Shown: positions 50,357-60,489 of the stretch, piece after piece
Position numbering within the stretch: position 1 is the stretch's first letter
Layout of the letters: each line of letters begins with the position of its first letter
Program-made: the position numbers and the translations under genes
Notes under the pieces: model-generated
Seen by the model: only the letters and a program-made list of their open reading frames with translations
What the model was told of the DNA's origin: nothing
Databases searched by the model: none
Assembly: GCA_029006155.1 (NCBI GenBank)
Contig: JAQXGF010000027.1
Location: forward strand, 118,491-182,490
Reading direction: 5' to 3'
Length of the DNA stretch: 64,000 bases
Origin: Lachnospiraceae bacterium
GTDB taxonomy: Bacteria; Bacillota; Clostridia; Lachnospirales; Lachnospiraceae

Positions 50357-51550
50357 ATGAACGTATTAGTTGTCAACTGCGGAAGCTCATCCCTGAAATT
50401 CCAGCTGATCAACTCTGACACAGAGGCAGTAGCCGCAAAGGGACTTTGCGAGCGTATCGGACTGGACGGAAGACTGGTATATCAGCCGGCTGGCGGAGAG
50501 AAGGAGATCACGGAGGCTCCGATGCCGACCCATACCGAGGCGATCCGTATGGTACTGGATGCACTTGTAAATCCGAAGACCGGCGTATTAAAGAGCCTGG
50601 ATGAGGTAGAGGCAATCGGACACCGTGTACTGCATGGTGGTTCCAAGATCACACAGTCCGTAGTCATCGACGATGAGGTTATTTCCGTTATCGACGAGTG
50701 CTGCGATCTTGGACCGCTGCACAATCCGGCGAACCTGATGGGTATCCGTGCATGCATGGAGCTGATGCCGGGCAAGCCGAACGTAGCCGTATTCGATACC
50801 GCATTCCATCAGACGATGCCGGCAAAGGCATACCGCTATGCGATCCCGACCAAGTTCTATGAGAAGTACGCAGTACGGAAGTATGGTTTCCACGGTACCT
50901 CCCACAGCTTCGTATCCAAAGAGACGATCAAATTCCTTGGTCTGGATAAGGACAATTCCAAAGTCATCGTCTGCCATCTTGGCAACGGCGCATCCATCAG
51001 TGCAGTAGAGAACGGCAAGTGTGTGGATACTTCCATGGGTTTGACTCCTCTGGAGGGTCTTGTAATGGGTACCCGTTCCGGAGATCTGGATCCGGCTGTT
51101 GTAGAGTTCATCTGCAAGAAGGAGAACATCGACGTATCTGAGATGCTGCGCATCCTGAACAAAGAGTCCGGCGTTATGGCACTGTCCAACGGTCTGTCCA
51201 GCGACTTCCGTGACCTTGAAGAAGCAATGGAGCAGGGCAACGAGGCTGCCACTCTGGCAATTGACGCATTCTGCTACCGTGTTGCAAAATACGTAGGTTC
51301 TTATGTCGCAGCAATGAACGGTGTAGACGCGATCGCATTCACCGGTGGTATCGGTGAGAATGCTGGCCTGGTTCGCGGAAAGGTACTTTCCTATCTTGGA
51401 TATCTTGGCATCAAGATGGATGAAAAGATGAACGAGAAGCGCGGAGAGAACTTCGTTCTGTCTACCGCAGATTCTGCAGTCAAGGTAGCAGTTATCCCGA
51501 CCAACGAGGAGCTGGCAATCTGCCGCGAGACCGTAGAACTGGTAAAATAA
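50357..51550 (+). CDS. ackA: Acetate kinase
   Basis: 397 residues with the ASKHA signatures VLVVNCGSSSLKF and FDTAFHQTMP and the GTRSGDLDP loop. It makes ATP and acetate from acetyl phosphate. CTAGGAGG precedes the ATG. With pta it gives the standard acetate fermentation branch. Confidence 0.97.
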   Translation: MNVLVVNCGSSSLKFQLINSDTEAVAAKGLCERIGLDGRLVYQPAGGEKEITEAPMPTHTEAIRMVLDALVNPKTGVLKSLDEVEAIGHRVLHGGSKITQSVVIDDEVISVIDECCDLGPLHNPANLMGIRACMELMPGKPNVAVFDTAFHQTMPAKAYRYAIPTKFYEKYAVRKYGFHGTSHSFVSKETIKFLGLDKDNSKVIVCHLGNGASISAVENGKCVDTSMGLTPLEGLVMGTRSGDLDPAVVEFICKKENIDVSEMLRILNKESGVMALSNGLSSDFRDLEEAMEQGNEAATLAIDAFCYRVAKYVGSYVAAMNGVDAIAFTGGIGENAGLVRGKVLSYLGYLGIKMDEKMNEKRGENFVLSTADSAVKVAVIPTNEELAICRETVELVK

Positions 51551-51556
51551 AAATAC

Positions 51557-51585
51557 TTGACAAAACCTGTAAGGGCGGGTATAAT
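51557..51585 (+). promoter_or_regulatory. Consensus sigma-A promoter of the yceD-rpmF transcript
   Basis: Perfect TTGACA (51557-51562) and perfect TATAAT (51580-51585) with 17-base spacing, right after the ackA stop. Confidence 0.93.
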
Positions 51586-51614
51586 CTATAAAGTGCGTTA
51601 AGGAGGAATACATT

Positions 51615-52112
51615 TTGCTGGACCTTACCGAAGTAATCTTGAACGATGGGAAGACCATTCACCGTGAGGTGGCACTGGAGCTGACTTCACTGAAGTATCG
51701 TTTTGGCGATTTTCAGATTCAGGAAGCGACACCGGTAGCACTTACGATTGAGAATATCGGAGAGCGGAAGCTTTCTGTGAACGGGAAGGTACATCTTACT
51801 GTATGCATTCCGTGTGCGCGCTGTCTGGAGCCGGTGGCTTCCGGACTGGACATTCAGTTTGAAAACGAGCTGGATGTGGATGATGAAGATTATATTGAGG
51901 GCTACAGCCTGAATGTGGATCAGCTAGTTCATGATGAGGCACTGCTTGTCTGGCCGGAAAGAGTACTTTGCCGGGAGGACTGTAAAGGTCTGTGCAGCAC
52001 CTGTGGACAGAATCTGAATCATGGATCCTGCAGTTGCAGACCGACAGACCTTGACCCCAGAATGGCAAAGATCCTTGATATATTCAGTCAGGCGGGAAAT
52101 GGCAAAGGCTGA
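51615..52112 (+). CDS. YceD family (DUF177) protein
   Basis: 165 residues; the family cysteines appear in PCARCLEP and in CREDCKGLCSTCGQNL near the C-terminus. The TTG start at 51615 follows AAGGAGGA with correct spacing. In bacteria yceD is linked to 23S rRNA maturation and almost always precedes rpmF, as here. Confidence 0.9.
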   Translation: MLDLTEVILNDGKTIHREVALELTSLKYRFGDFQIQEATPVALTIENIGERKLSVNGKVHLTVCIPCARCLEPVASGLDIQFENELDVDDEDYIEGYSLNVDQLVHDEALLVWPERVLCREDCKGLCSTCGQNLNHGSCSCRPTDLDPRMAKILDIFSQAGNGKG

Positions 52113-52188
52113 TTCCTGTCAGGGAGCGCAGATTACCTGCTGCTTCTGAATGAATTATGATAAATTACGGCTTTAAGGAGGTGTTATC

Positions 52189-52371
52189 ATGTCTATCTGT
52201 CCGAAGAATAAAACTTCCAAAGCAAGAAGAGACAAGAGAAGAGCAAACTGGAAAATGACTGCTCCGAATCTTGTAAAGTGCAGCAAGTGTGGAGCACTGA
52301 TGCTTCCGCACAGAGTCTGCAAGGCTTGCGGAACTTACAACAAGAAAGAGATCATTCCGGTAGAGGATTAA
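52189..52371 (+). CDS. rpmF: 50S ribosomal protein L32
   Basis: 60 residues with the L32 start (SICPKNKTSKARRDKRRANW) and two CxxC pairs (CSKC, CKAC) forming a zinc ribbon, so this is the zinc-containing form. AAGGAGGTG precedes the ATG. Confidence 0.97.
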   Translation: MSICPKNKTSKARRDKRRANWKMTAPNLVKCSKCGALMLPHRVCKACGTYNKKEIIPVED

Positions 52372-52408
52372 TCCCCACAGGGTATTTGGTTTTCTACGGA
52401 AGACGAGG

Positions 52409-52452
52409 GGTCTGCCACAGGAGGAGTTATCCTTCTGTGACGGACCTTTTTT
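52409..52452 (+). terminator. Intrinsic terminator after rpmF
   Basis: GGTCTG and CACAG (52409-52420) pair with CTGTG and CGGACC (52435-52446), followed by TTTTTT. Confidence 0.85.
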
Positions 52453-52466
52453 CGAATAATTTTCTG

Positions 52467-52495
52467 TTGCTTTTTAGAATGATGTCTAGTATATT
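52467..52495 (+). promoter_or_regulatory. Predicted promoter of plsX
   Basis: TTGCTT (52467-52472), 17 bases, TATATT (52490-52495). No FapR-type operator is visible. Confidence 0.65.
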
Positions 52496-52523
52496 AAGTA
52501 ATAGAAAAACAGGAGGAGACACT

Positions 52524-53540
52524 ATGAGCGAAACAGTCCGCGTTGTGGTAGACGCAATGGGCGGCGATAATGCGCCTGAGGAAATTGTAAAAGGAGCGGT
52601 TGCAGCCGCGAATAAGCATGAGGATATTCACCTGATTCTTACGGGCTTGAAGGATGCGGTGGAAAATGAATTAAAAAAGTATACCTATCCTGCAGACCGG
52701 ATCGAGGTGGTACCGACCACTCAGGTGATTGAGACAGCAGAGCCGCCGGTCGCTGCGATCCGCACAAAGAAGGACTCTTCGATCGTAGTCGGACTGACCA
52801 TGGTACGCCATGGACAGGCGGATGCATTTGTCTCGGCCGGAAGCACTGGTGCAGTGCTGGTGGGCGGACAGGCGATCGTAGGAAGGATCAAAGGGATTGA
52901 GCGTCCGGCGCTGGCCCCGCTGATTCCGACTGCGGACGGTGTGGCGCTGCTGATTGACTGCGGAGCCAATGTAGATGCCCGTTCCTCTCATCTGGTGCAG
53001 TTCGCAAAGATGGGTTCCATCTATATGGAGCACGTCGTAGGTGTGAAACGTCCCAGAGTCGGTATTGTGAATATCGGTGCAGAAGAGGAGAAAGGAAATG
53101 CTCTTGTAAAAGAGACCTTCCCTCTGCTGAAACAGTGCGACGACATTCATTTTACAGGCAGTATTGAAGCCAGGGAGATCCCGGCAGGTGCCTGCGATGT
53201 CGTTGTCTGCGAGGCATTTGTCGGCAATGTGATCCTGAAGCTGTACGAAGGGGTAGGCAGTGTCATGATCAGGAAGATCAAGGGCAGCCTGATGACAGAC
53301 CTTCGGACGAAGCTTGGCGCACTGCTGATCAAGCCGGCACTGAAAAAGACGCTGAAGTCTTTTGATGCCAGCGAGTACGGTGGAGCGCCGCTCCTTGGAC
53401 TGAAGGGGCTGGTCGTCAAGACACATGGCAGTGCAAAGGCCATTGAGGTCGAGCATTCCATCGATCAGTGCGTACAGTTCAAGCAGCAGCACATCAGCGA
53501 GAAGATCGAGAAAGCAATACACAAAAATGATGAGATGTAA
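52524..53540 (+). CDS. plsX: Phosphate acyltransferase PlsX
   Basis: 338 residues with [18 protein letters not shown] at the start, and [21 protein letters not shown]. It makes acyl-phosphate from acyl-ACP for phospholipid synthesis at the membrane surface. The ATG at 52524 has AGGAGGAGAC; the open frame upstream runs through rpmF. acpP, its substrate carrier, follows 17 bases later. Confidence 0.95.
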   Translation: MSETVRVVVDAMGGDNAPEEIVKGAVAAANKHEDIHLILTGLKDAVENELKKYTYPADRIEVVPTTQVIETAEPPVAAIRTKKDSSIVVGLTMVRHGQADAFVSAGSTGAVLVGGQAIVGRIKGIERPALAPLIPTADGVALLIDCGANVDARSSHLVQFAKMGSIYMEHVVGVKRPRVGIVNIGAEEEKGNALVKETFPLLKQCDDIHFTGSIEAREIPAGACDVVVCEAFVGNVILKLYEGVGSVMIRKIKGSLMTDLRTKLGALLIKPALKKTLKSFDASEYGGAPLLGLKGLVVKTHGSAKAIEVEHSIDQCVQFKQQHISEKIEKAIHKNDEM

Positions 53541-53557
53541 TAAGGAGAGATGTAACG

Positions 53558-53788
53558 ATGGAATTTGAAAAATTGCAGGGAATTATTGCAGAGGTATTAA
53601 ACGTGGATGCAGATGAGATTACGCCGGATACCACTTTTGTGGACGATCTCGGAGCGGATTCGCTGGATGTCTTCCAGATTATCATGGGAATTGAGGAAGA
53701 GTTTGATATTGAGATTCCGCAGGAGAAGGCAGAGAAGATCGTCTCAGTCGGCGATGCGGCAGAGGCAATCAAGGCTGCAATCGGCTGA
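53558..53788 (+). CDS. acpP: Acyl carrier protein
   Basis: 76 residues, acidic, with the phosphopantetheine site DLGADSLD (Ser near residue 36). Carries growing acyl chains in fatty acid synthesis. AAGGAGAG precedes the ATG. Confidence 0.96.
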   Translation: MEFEKLQGIIAEVLNVDADEITPDTTFVDDLGADSLDVFQIIMGIEEEFDIEIPQEKAEKIVSVGDAAEAIKAAIG

Positions 53789-53813
53789 ATATTATCGGAA
53801 AGAAGAGCTTAAG

Positions 53814-53840
53814 GAGGGGCTGCTGCAGGAGCCCCTCTTT
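53814..53840 (+). terminator. Weak terminator after acpP
   Basis: GAGGGGC (53814-53820) pairs with GCCCCTC (53831-53837), followed by TTTCAT. Probably leaky, since rnc follows directly. Confidence 0.55.
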
Positions 53841-53886
53841 CATCTGTAAAAGGACCTGTAAATTACGTCAGAAACGGAGAAACAAT

Positions 53887-54582
53887 ATGACAGAGACAAA
53901 AATGAAGGAACTGGAAAAACGAATCGGATATGAGTTCCATGATATGCGGATGCTGATGACCGCGATGTGTCACAGCTCCTATGCGAACGAGCACCGGCAG
54001 AGACAGATCCATGACAATGAGCGTCTGGAATTCCTCGGAGATGCCGTGCTGGAGGTATCGAGCAGCGATTTCCTCTTTCACCAGTATCCGGACATGCCGG
54101 AAGGGAAGCTGACAAAGCTGCGTGCGAGCATTGTCTGTGAGCCGACACTTGCACTATGCGCGCGGGAGATTCACCTGGAGCAGTATCTGCTGCTCGGAAA
54201 AGGGGAGGAGCATACCGGAGGACGGTATCGGGATTCGATTATTTCCGATGCGATGGAGGCTCTGATCGGGGCTATTTATCTTGACGGTGGTTTTGCTAAT
54301 GCAAAAGAGTTTGTGGAAAAATTTATCCTGACGGATATTGAGCACAAGAAGCTCTTTTATGATAGCAAGACTATTCTGCAGGAAATCGTACAGCGTGACT
54401 TTAAGGAAGAAGAGATCCAGTATGTGATTATCGGCGAAGAAGGACCGGATCATGCAAAACGCTTTGTCGTAGAGGTGCGGATTGGAGATAAGAAGGCCGG
54501 TACGGGAAAAGGAAGCACCAAAAAGGCAGCGGAGCAGGAAGCGGCTTACCGCGCCATCATTGCACTGAAAGGGAATCATTAA
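53887..54582 (+). CDS. rnc: Ribonuclease III
   Basis: 231 residues: RNase III catalytic domain with signature NERLEFLGDAVLEV (about 41-54) and DAMEALIGAIYLD, then a double-stranded-RNA-binding domain (about 158-228). Processes rRNA precursors and other duplexes. smc starts 3 bases after the stop. Confidence 0.96.
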   Translation: MTETKMKELEKRIGYEFHDMRMLMTAMCHSSYANEHRQRQIHDNERLEFLGDAVLEVSSSDFLFHQYPDMPEGKLTKLRASIVCEPTLALCAREIHLEQYLLLGKGEEHTGGRYRDSIISDAMEALIGAIYLDGGFANAKEFVEKFILTDIEHKKLFYDSKTILQEIVQRDFKEEEIQYVIIGEEGPDHAKRFVVEVRIGDKKAGTGKGSTKKAAEQEAAYRAIIALKGNH

Positions 54583-54585
54583 TTT

Positions 54586-57500
54586 ATGTATCTGAAAAGC
54601 ATCGAAGTCCATGGCTGTAAATCGTTTGCGAATAAGATCCTGTTCCAGTTCCACAATGGAATTACAGCGATCGTCGGACCAAACGGGAGCGGAAAGAGCA
54701 ACGTTGCAGATGCCGTGCGCTGGGTACTCGGTGAACAGAGTGCAAAGCAGCTGCGTGGCGCAAGCATGCAGGATGTCATTTTTTCCGGAACAGAGCTGCG
54801 TAAACCGCTTGGCTATGCTGCGGTGTCGATCACACTGGACAATTCCGACCACAAGCTGGCGATCGCCTACGATGAAGTGACGGTCACGCGAAGGGTCTAC
54901 CGCTCCGGAGAGAGTGAGTATCTGATCAACGGCACGCAGGTCCGTCTGAAAGATATCAATGAGCTGTTCTATGATACCGGTGTCGGGAAGGAAGGCTACT
55001 CGATCATCGGCCAGGGTCAGGTCGAGAAGATCATCAGCGGAAAGCCGGAGGAGCGCCGGGAGCTGTTTGATGAGGCGGCCGGTATTGTAAAGTTCAAGCG
55101 CCGAAAATATGCGGCGCAGAAAAAGCTCGAGGACGAGAAGCAGAATCTTGTGCGTGTCAATGATATCCTGGCCGAGCTTACAAGACAGCTGGGGCCGATG
55201 GAACGTCAGGCAGAGACCGCGCGCATTTATTTAAAGAAAAAAGAAGAGCTCAAGACGCTGGATGTCAATCTGTTCCTGCTGGATTATGAGCGGATTGCAA
55301 AAGAATTAAAAGAGACCGGCGAGAAACAGGCGCAGGCACAGGAAGAGCTGGAAGAGACAAAGACACGCTACGAAAAGGCGAAAACCGAGTATGAACAGCT
55401 CGAATCAGAGCTGGAGGCGCTCACACAGACGCTTCAGGAGAAGCGGGACAGTGTGACGAGCGGACAGCTCAAGAAGCAGCAGTTCGAGAGCCAGGTACAG
55501 CTTTTGCAGGAGCAGATCAATACGGCCCGGGCGAGCGATACCCATTTAAAAGCCCGGATCGAGGGGATCGATAAGGAGCTGGCGGAGAAGACGGCACAGA
55601 AGGAGCAGGCGCAGTCAGAGCGCAGTGACCGGAAACAGGCGCTGGATGAGGCAGATGCGAAAGAACAGGCCGCGACAGAGGCGCTGAATGCGGTACAGGA
55701 GGAGATCGCCCGACTGGATCAGGCAGTGGCACAGGGCAAAAGCCGGATCATTGAGATTTTAAATGACCGCGCGACGATCAAGACGCGGATGCAGCGCTTT
55801 GCGACAATGCTGGAGCAGGCGCAGATCAATAAAGCCCGTGTGTCGCAGGAAGCACTGCGTCTGCGCAGCGAAGAGTCGGAGCAGGCGGAGACGATCAAAA
55901 AGGTAAAAGAAGAATATGAGGCGATCACCAGCCGGATTCACACCCTGACGGAACAGAGTGAGAAGACGAATGAGCAGCTCGGGGAAAAGCAGCAGCTTCT
56001 GACGGATTATAATCAGTCGATCGAAAAGGAGCAGACCGAGTACCACCGCAGTGCCTCCCGTCTGGAATCGTTGCGGAATATCACAGAGCGCTACGATGGC
56101 TATGGCAACAGCATTCGGCGTGTCATGGAGCAGAAGGAGCGGGTGCCGGGCATCTACGGTGTCGTGGCGGATATTATCAAGGTCGAGAAAGCATATGAGA
56201 TTGCGATCGAGACGGCACTCGGCGGAAGTATCCAGAATATCGTTACCGATACCGAAGAGACAGCCAAGCTTCTGATCGAATTCCTGAAGAAGAATAAATA
56301 TGGGCGGGCGACCTTCCTGCCGCTCTCCGGTATTTCCGGAAGAGGCGGGATCTCGAGTCCCCAGGCATTGCAGGAGCGCGGCGTCATCGGGCTGGCTTCG
56401 ACGCTTGTGCATGCGGATGCGAGATATCAGGAGTTGATTGCCTATCTGCTCGGAAAGACGGTCGTCGTCGATAAGATCGACAACGCGATCGCACTGGCGC
56501 GGAAGTACCGGCACTCGTTGCGCATTGTGACGACGGACGGTGAGCTTTTGAGCCCGGGCGGTTCCATGAGCGGAGGTGCATTCCGCAATTCGAGCAACCT
56601 GCTCGGACGCCGCCGGGAGATCGAAGACCTGGAACGGCAGGTACAGAAGCACAAGGATGCGCTGCAGACGTTGCAGATGCAGATCGATACGTGCCGGCTG
56701 CAAAGAAATGCGCTGCGGGAAGAGATCGTGCGGCAAAAAGACGAGCTGCAGAAGGAATACCTGAAGCAGAATACTGCGAAAATGCGTTTGAAGGAGCAGC
56801 AGGCGAAGTCAGGAGACACCGCGCAGGGCTACGAGAAGATCCGCGCGGAGGCGAATGAACTGGACTTTCAGATCGAGGAGATCAAGGAAGGGCAGGAAAA
56901 GGAACAGCTGTTGCTTACCCAGTCGGAGGCGGAAGAGAAGGAGACGGAAGCGCAGATCGTGCGCCAGCAAGAAGAGCTGGAGCAAAAGCGAGAAGAAGAA
57001 AAGGATCGCTTATCTGCAAATGAGGAAATGCATCTGGAGCTGGCCGGACTGCGTCAGCAGGAGCAGTTCATCCGGGAGACGATCAACCGCCTGTCGGCAG
57101 AGTCCGGACGGCTGTTGCTGGAAAAGGAGCAGTACGAGCAGGGAATCGCCGAGACTGCGGAGGACATTGCGGCGAAGCAGGCACAGATCACCGAGATCGA
57201 ACAGTCGATTGCGGATTCTGCCGGGCGTGAGACGGCTCTGCGCAGTGAGATCGAGACACTCACGTCGGAAAAGGAGCAGAAGGATAAGGTCCATAAGCAG
57301 TTCTTTGCGACGCGGGAGGATCTCTCAGAGCGGATGTCGCTTCTGGATCGGGAGAATTTCCGCCTGAATGCACAGATTGAGAAGTTAAATGAGCAGCAGG
57401 ATGGCCAGGTCACTTACATGTGGGAAGAGTATGGGCTCACATTTGGCACCGCGAAGGAGCTGAAAAAAGAAGGACTGGAGCATGCGCCGACGTTGAAAAA

Positions 57501-58146
57501 GGACATTATGACGTTGAAGAGTGAGATTAAAGGTCTCGGAAATGTCAATGTCAATGCGATTGAAGATTATAAGGAACTGAGTGAACGGCATACCTTCCTT
57601 GCGGCACAGCACGAGGATCTCTTAAAGGCAGAGGAAGCGCTGATCAAGATTATTGAGGAACTCGACGAGGGCATGCGGACACAGTTCAAGGCGCAGTTCG
57701 CCCGGATCCAGACGGAATTTGACAAGGCATTCAAGGAGTTGTTCGGAGGCGGACGTGGGACGCTGGAGCTCGTGGAGGAGGAAGACATTCTGGAAGCCGG
57801 TGTGCGCATCATCGCGCAGCCGCCTGGAAAAAAGCTGCAGAATATGATGCAGCTCTCCGGAGGGGAAAAGTCCCTGACTGCCATCGCGCTGCTCTTTGCG
57901 ATCCAGAATCTGAAGCCGTCCCCGTTCTGTCTGCTCGATGAGATCGAGGCGGCTCTGGATGAGAGCAACGTCGACCGCTATGCAAATTATCTGCATAAGC
58001 TGACTGCAAACACGCAGTTTATTATCATTACGCACCGGCGTGGCACGATGACTGCTGCGGACCGTCTGTACGGTATCACGATGCAGGAGAAAGGCGTGTC
58101 TGCGCTTGTATCCGTGAACCTGATTGAAGATGACTTGGATAATTGA
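54586..58146 (+). CDS. smc: Chromosome segregation ATPase SMC
   Basis: 1186 residues. Walker A GPNGSGKSN (about 32-40), a long coiled coil, hinge (about 515-640, with GALGGSIQN-like and GRATFLPLS segments), second coiled coil, and the C-terminal LSGGEKSLTAIALLFA with Walker B FCLLDEIEAALD. Works with ScpAB to fold and separate chromosomes. Only a weak binding site lies in the rnc end, indicating coupling to rnc. Confidence 0.96.
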   Translation: MYLKSIEVHGCKSFANKILFQFHNGITAIVGPNGSGKSNVADAVRWVLGEQSAKQLRGASMQDVIFSGTELRKPLGYAAVSITLDNSDHKLAIAYDEVTVTRRVYRSGESEYLINGTQVRLKDINELFYDTGVGKEGYSIIGQGQVEKIISGKPEERRELFDEAAGIVKFKRRKYAAQKKLEDEKQNLVRVNDILAELTRQLGPMERQAETARIYLKKKEELKTLDVNLFLLDYERIAKELKETGEKQAQAQEELEETKTRYEKAKTEYEQLESELEALTQTLQEKRDSVTSGQLKKQQFESQVQLLQEQINTARASDTHLKARIEGIDKELAEKTAQKEQAQSERSDRKQALDEADAKEQAATEALNAVQEEIARLDQAVAQGKSRIIEILNDRATIKTRMQRFATMLEQAQINKARVSQEALRLRSEESEQAETIKKVKEEYEAITSRIHTLTEQSEKTNEQLGEKQQLLTDYNQSIEKEQTEYHRSASRLESLRNITERYDGYGNSIRRVMEQKERVPGIYGVVADIIKVEKAYEIAIETALGGSIQNIVTDTEETAKLLIEFLKKNKYGRATFLPLSGISGRGGISSPQALQERGVIGLASTLVHADARYQELIAYLLGKTVVVDKIDNAIALARKYRHSLRIVTTDGELLSPGGSMSGGAFRNSSNLLGRRREIEDLERQVQKHKDALQTLQMQIDTCRLQRNALREEIVRQKDELQKEYLKQNTAKMRLKEQQAKSGDTAQGYEKIRAEANELDFQIEEIKEGQEKEQLLLTQSEAEEKETEAQIVRQQEELEQKREEEKDRLSANEEMHLELAGLRQQEQFIRETINRLSAESGRLLLEKEQYEQGIAETAEDIAAKQAQITEIEQSIADSAGRETALRSEIETLTSEKEQKDKVHKQFFATREDLSERMSLLDRENFRLNAQIEKLNEQQDGQVTYMWEEYGLTFGTAKELKKEGLEHAPTLKKDIMTLKSEIKGLGNVNVNAIEDYKELSERHTFLAAQHEDLLKAEEALIKIIEELDEGMRTQFKAQFARIQTEFDKAFKELFGGGRGTLELVEEEDILEAGVRIIAQPPGKKLQNMMQLSGGEKSLTAIALLFAIQNLKPSPFCLLDEIEAALDESNVDRYANYLHKLTANTQFIIITHRRGTMTAADRLYGITMQEKGVSALVSVNLIEDDLDN

Positions 58147-58229
58147 GTCTGAGGAAGACACTTGTAATTATAAGAAACGGGTGGTATAGTAACCATATCG
58201 CTTTGATTGAAACCGGAGGGAAACACCAA

Positions 58230-59165
58230 ATGGAAGAGAAAAAGGGATTTTTTAAACGTCTGGTGGAAGGGCTGACCAAAACCAGAGATAACGTTGTTTC
58301 CAAAATCGACGAGATTTTCAGTGGATTTTCCAGTATTGATGATGATTTTTATGATGAGATAGAAGAGATTCTCGTGATGGGGGACATCGGAATCAATGCG
58401 ACGACCTCTATTATTGAGGATCTGAAGCAGAAGGTAAAGGATCAGAATATCAAAGATCCGGCAGCCTGCAAGCAGCTTCTGATTGACAGTATCAAGCAGG
58501 AGATGAACGTCGGAGAGACAGCGTATGAATTTGAGAACCGCAAATCCGTCGTACTTGTGATCGGCGTCAATGGCGTTGGAAAGACGACGAGCGTCGGCAA
58601 ACTGGCAGGCAAGCTCAAGGACCAGGGCAAGAAGGTCGTGCTGGCAGCGGCGGATACGTTCCGCGCGGCAGCAGGTGAGCAGCTGACCGAGTGGGCGAAG
58701 CGTGCAGACGTGGATATCATCGGTGGGCAGGAGGGATCGGACCCGGCTTCGGTCGTGTACGACGCGATCGCAGCCTCCCGTGCAAGAGACGCGGATGTGC
58801 TGCTCATCGACACCGCAGGCCGTCTGCACAATAAAAAGAACCTGATGAATGAGCTCGGCAAGATCAACCGGATCCTCGACCGGGAATACCCGGAAGCGTT
58901 CCGCGAGACGCTGGTGGTACTGGACGGTACGACCGGACAGAATGCGCTGGCCCAGGCGCGGGAGTTCAAGGAGGTAGCGGATATTACCGGTATTATCCTG
59001 ACAAAGCTCGACGGGACAGCGAAGGGTGGAATCGCAGTGGCGATCCATTCCGAGCTTGGCATTCCGGTAAAATACATCGGCGTAGGTGAGACAATCGACG
59101 ATCTGCAGAAGTTCAATGCAGACGAGTTTGTCAATGCACTGTTTGATGTAAAGCAGAATGATTGA
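58230..59165 (+). CDS. ftsY: Signal recognition particle receptor FtsY
   Basis: 311 residues with a short N-terminus and the NG GTPase domain: GVNGVGKTTSVGKLA, DTAGRLHNKKNLM and TKLDGTAKGG. Docks SRP-ribosome complexes at the membrane. The start at 58230 follows GGAGGG and gives the family start EEKKGFFKRLVEGL; the frame is open back to 58143 without a site. Confidence 0.95.
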   Translation: MEEKKGFFKRLVEGLTKTRDNVVSKIDEIFSGFSSIDDDFYDEIEEILVMGDIGINATTSIIEDLKQKVKDQNIKDPAACKQLLIDSIKQEMNVGETAYEFENRKSVVLVIGVNGVGKTTSVGKLAGKLKDQGKKVVLAAADTFRAAAGEQLTEWAKRADVDIIGGQEGSDPASVVYDAIAASRARDADVLLIDTAGRLHNKKNLMNELGKINRILDREYPEAFRETLVVLDGTTGQNALAQAREFKEVADITGIILTKLDGTAKGGIAVAIHSELGIPVKYIGVGETIDDLQKFNADEFVNALFDVKQND

Positions 59166-59194
59166 TTGACACAAAGGAAAGTGGGGAAAGACCA

Positions 59195-60412
59195 ATGGAG
59201 ATGTTAACATTAGATGCATTTGAAGAAGCGGCAGAGTGCGTAAAGCGCGTCACACGGGAGACAAAGCTGATCTACAGCGATTACTTCAGTGCACAGACCG
59301 GCAATAAAGTATATCTGAAAGCTGAAAATATGCAGGTGACAGGAGCCTACAAGATCCGCGGCGCTTATTTCAAGACGAGCACCCTGACCGAGGAGGAGCG
59401 GGCAAAGGGACTGATCACCGCTTCGGCGGGCAATCATGCGCAGGGCGTCGCTTATGCGGCAAAGGCATACGGCTGCAAAGCAGTCATCGTCATGCCGGAG
59501 ACGACACCGCTGATGAAGGTGAACCGCACGAAGAGCTACGGCGCAGAGGTCGTACTGCACGGTGACGTGTACGATGAGGCGTGTGAGTACGCCTACCAGC
59601 TGGCGGAGGAGCACGGCTATACCTTTATCCATCCGTTCGACGATCCGGCGGTAGCGACCGGACAGGGAACGATCGCGATGGAGATCGTAAAGGAGCTTCC
59701 ACTCGTCGACTACATCCTCGTACCGATCGGAGGAGGCGGACTGGCGACCGGCGTTTCCACCCTTGCAAAGCTGCTGAATCCGAAGATCCGCGTGATCGGC
59801 GTCGAGCCGGAGGGCGCGGCCTGCATGAAGGCATCCTTAGAGCGTGGCGAAGTGACGACCCTTCCGACGGTCAACACGATTGCCGATGGTACTGCAGTCA
59901 AGACACCGGGAACGAACATCTTCCCGTACATCCAGAAGAATATTGACGAGATCATTACCGTGAGTGACGATGAGCTGGTCGTAGCCTTCCTCGATATGGT
60001 TGAGAATCATAAGATGGTCGTAGAAAATTCCGGTCTGCTGACCGTGGCAGCGCTCAAGCATCTGAACGTAAAGGGTAAGAAGATTGTCTCTGTCCTCTCC
60101 GGTGGCAATATGGATGTCATCACGATGGCATCCGTCGTACAGCATGGCCTGATTCAGAGAGACCGTATCTTTACGGTATCCGTACTGCTTCCGGACCGTC
60201 CGGGCGAGCTCGTGCGTGTGGCTTCCGTCATCGCCGAGGAGCAGGGCAATGTCATCAAGCTGGAGCACAACCAGTTTGTCAGCACGAACCGCAATGCGGC
60301 AGTAGAGCTGACGATCACCCTGGAGGCATTTGGCACCGACCACAAGCTGCGCATCATCAAGGCGCTCAAGGAGCACGGATACAATCCGGTACAGAAAGTG
60401 GCAAGCCTGTAA
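59195..60412 (+). CDS. ilvA: Threonine dehydratase with C-terminal ACT domain
   Basis: 405 residues. The PLP lysine lies in GAYKIRGAYFKT (about 50-61); ASAGNHAQGVAYAA and GGGGLATG bind the cofactor. The C-terminal 75 residues form a single ACT-like domain (VSVLLPDRPGELVRVASVIA). It deaminates threonine to 2-oxobutanoate; whether for isoleucine synthesis or threonine fermentation is not clear, and tdcB would be an equally fair name. Follows ftsY by 29 bases and ends at a terminator. Confidence 0.9.
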   Translation: MEMLTLDAFEEAAECVKRVTRETKLIYSDYFSAQTGNKVYLKAENMQVTGAYKIRGAYFKTSTLTEEERAKGLITASAGNHAQGVAYAAKAYGCKAVIVMPETTPLMKVNRTKSYGAEVVLHGDVYDEACEYAYQLAEEHGYTFIHPFDDPAVATGQGTIAMEIVKELPLVDYILVPIGGGGLATGVSTLAKLLNPKIRVIGVEPEGAACMKASLERGEVTTLPTVNTIADGTAVKTPGTNIFPYIQKNIDEIITVSDDELVVAFLDMVENHKMVVENSGLLTVAALKHLNVKGKKIVSVLSGGNMDVITMASVVQHGLIQRDRIFTVSVLLPDRPGELVRVASVIAEEQGNVIKLEHNQFVSTNRNAAVELTITLEAFGTDHKLRIIKALKEHGYNPVQKVASL

Positions 60413-60425
60413 AATCGTGATACAA

Positions 60426-60489
60426 AGAGCCCGAAAACCTTATAACACTTTGATTTTAGTGCTTATGAGGCTTCCGGGCTCTTTTTTTA
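60426..60489 (+). terminator. Intrinsic terminator after threonine dehydratase
   Basis: AGAGCCCG (60426-60433) pairs with CGGGCTCT (60475-60482), followed by TTTTTT. The T-run touches the 3' end of the convergent gene. Confidence 0.85.

Noticed and set aside
50588..51658. 356-residue minus-strand frame opposite ackA
   Set aside because: Antisense shadow produced by the strong codon bias of ackA.
57987..59219. 410-residue minus-strand frame opposite ftsY
   Set aside because: No binding site or domain, and it overlaps three convincing plus-strand genes.
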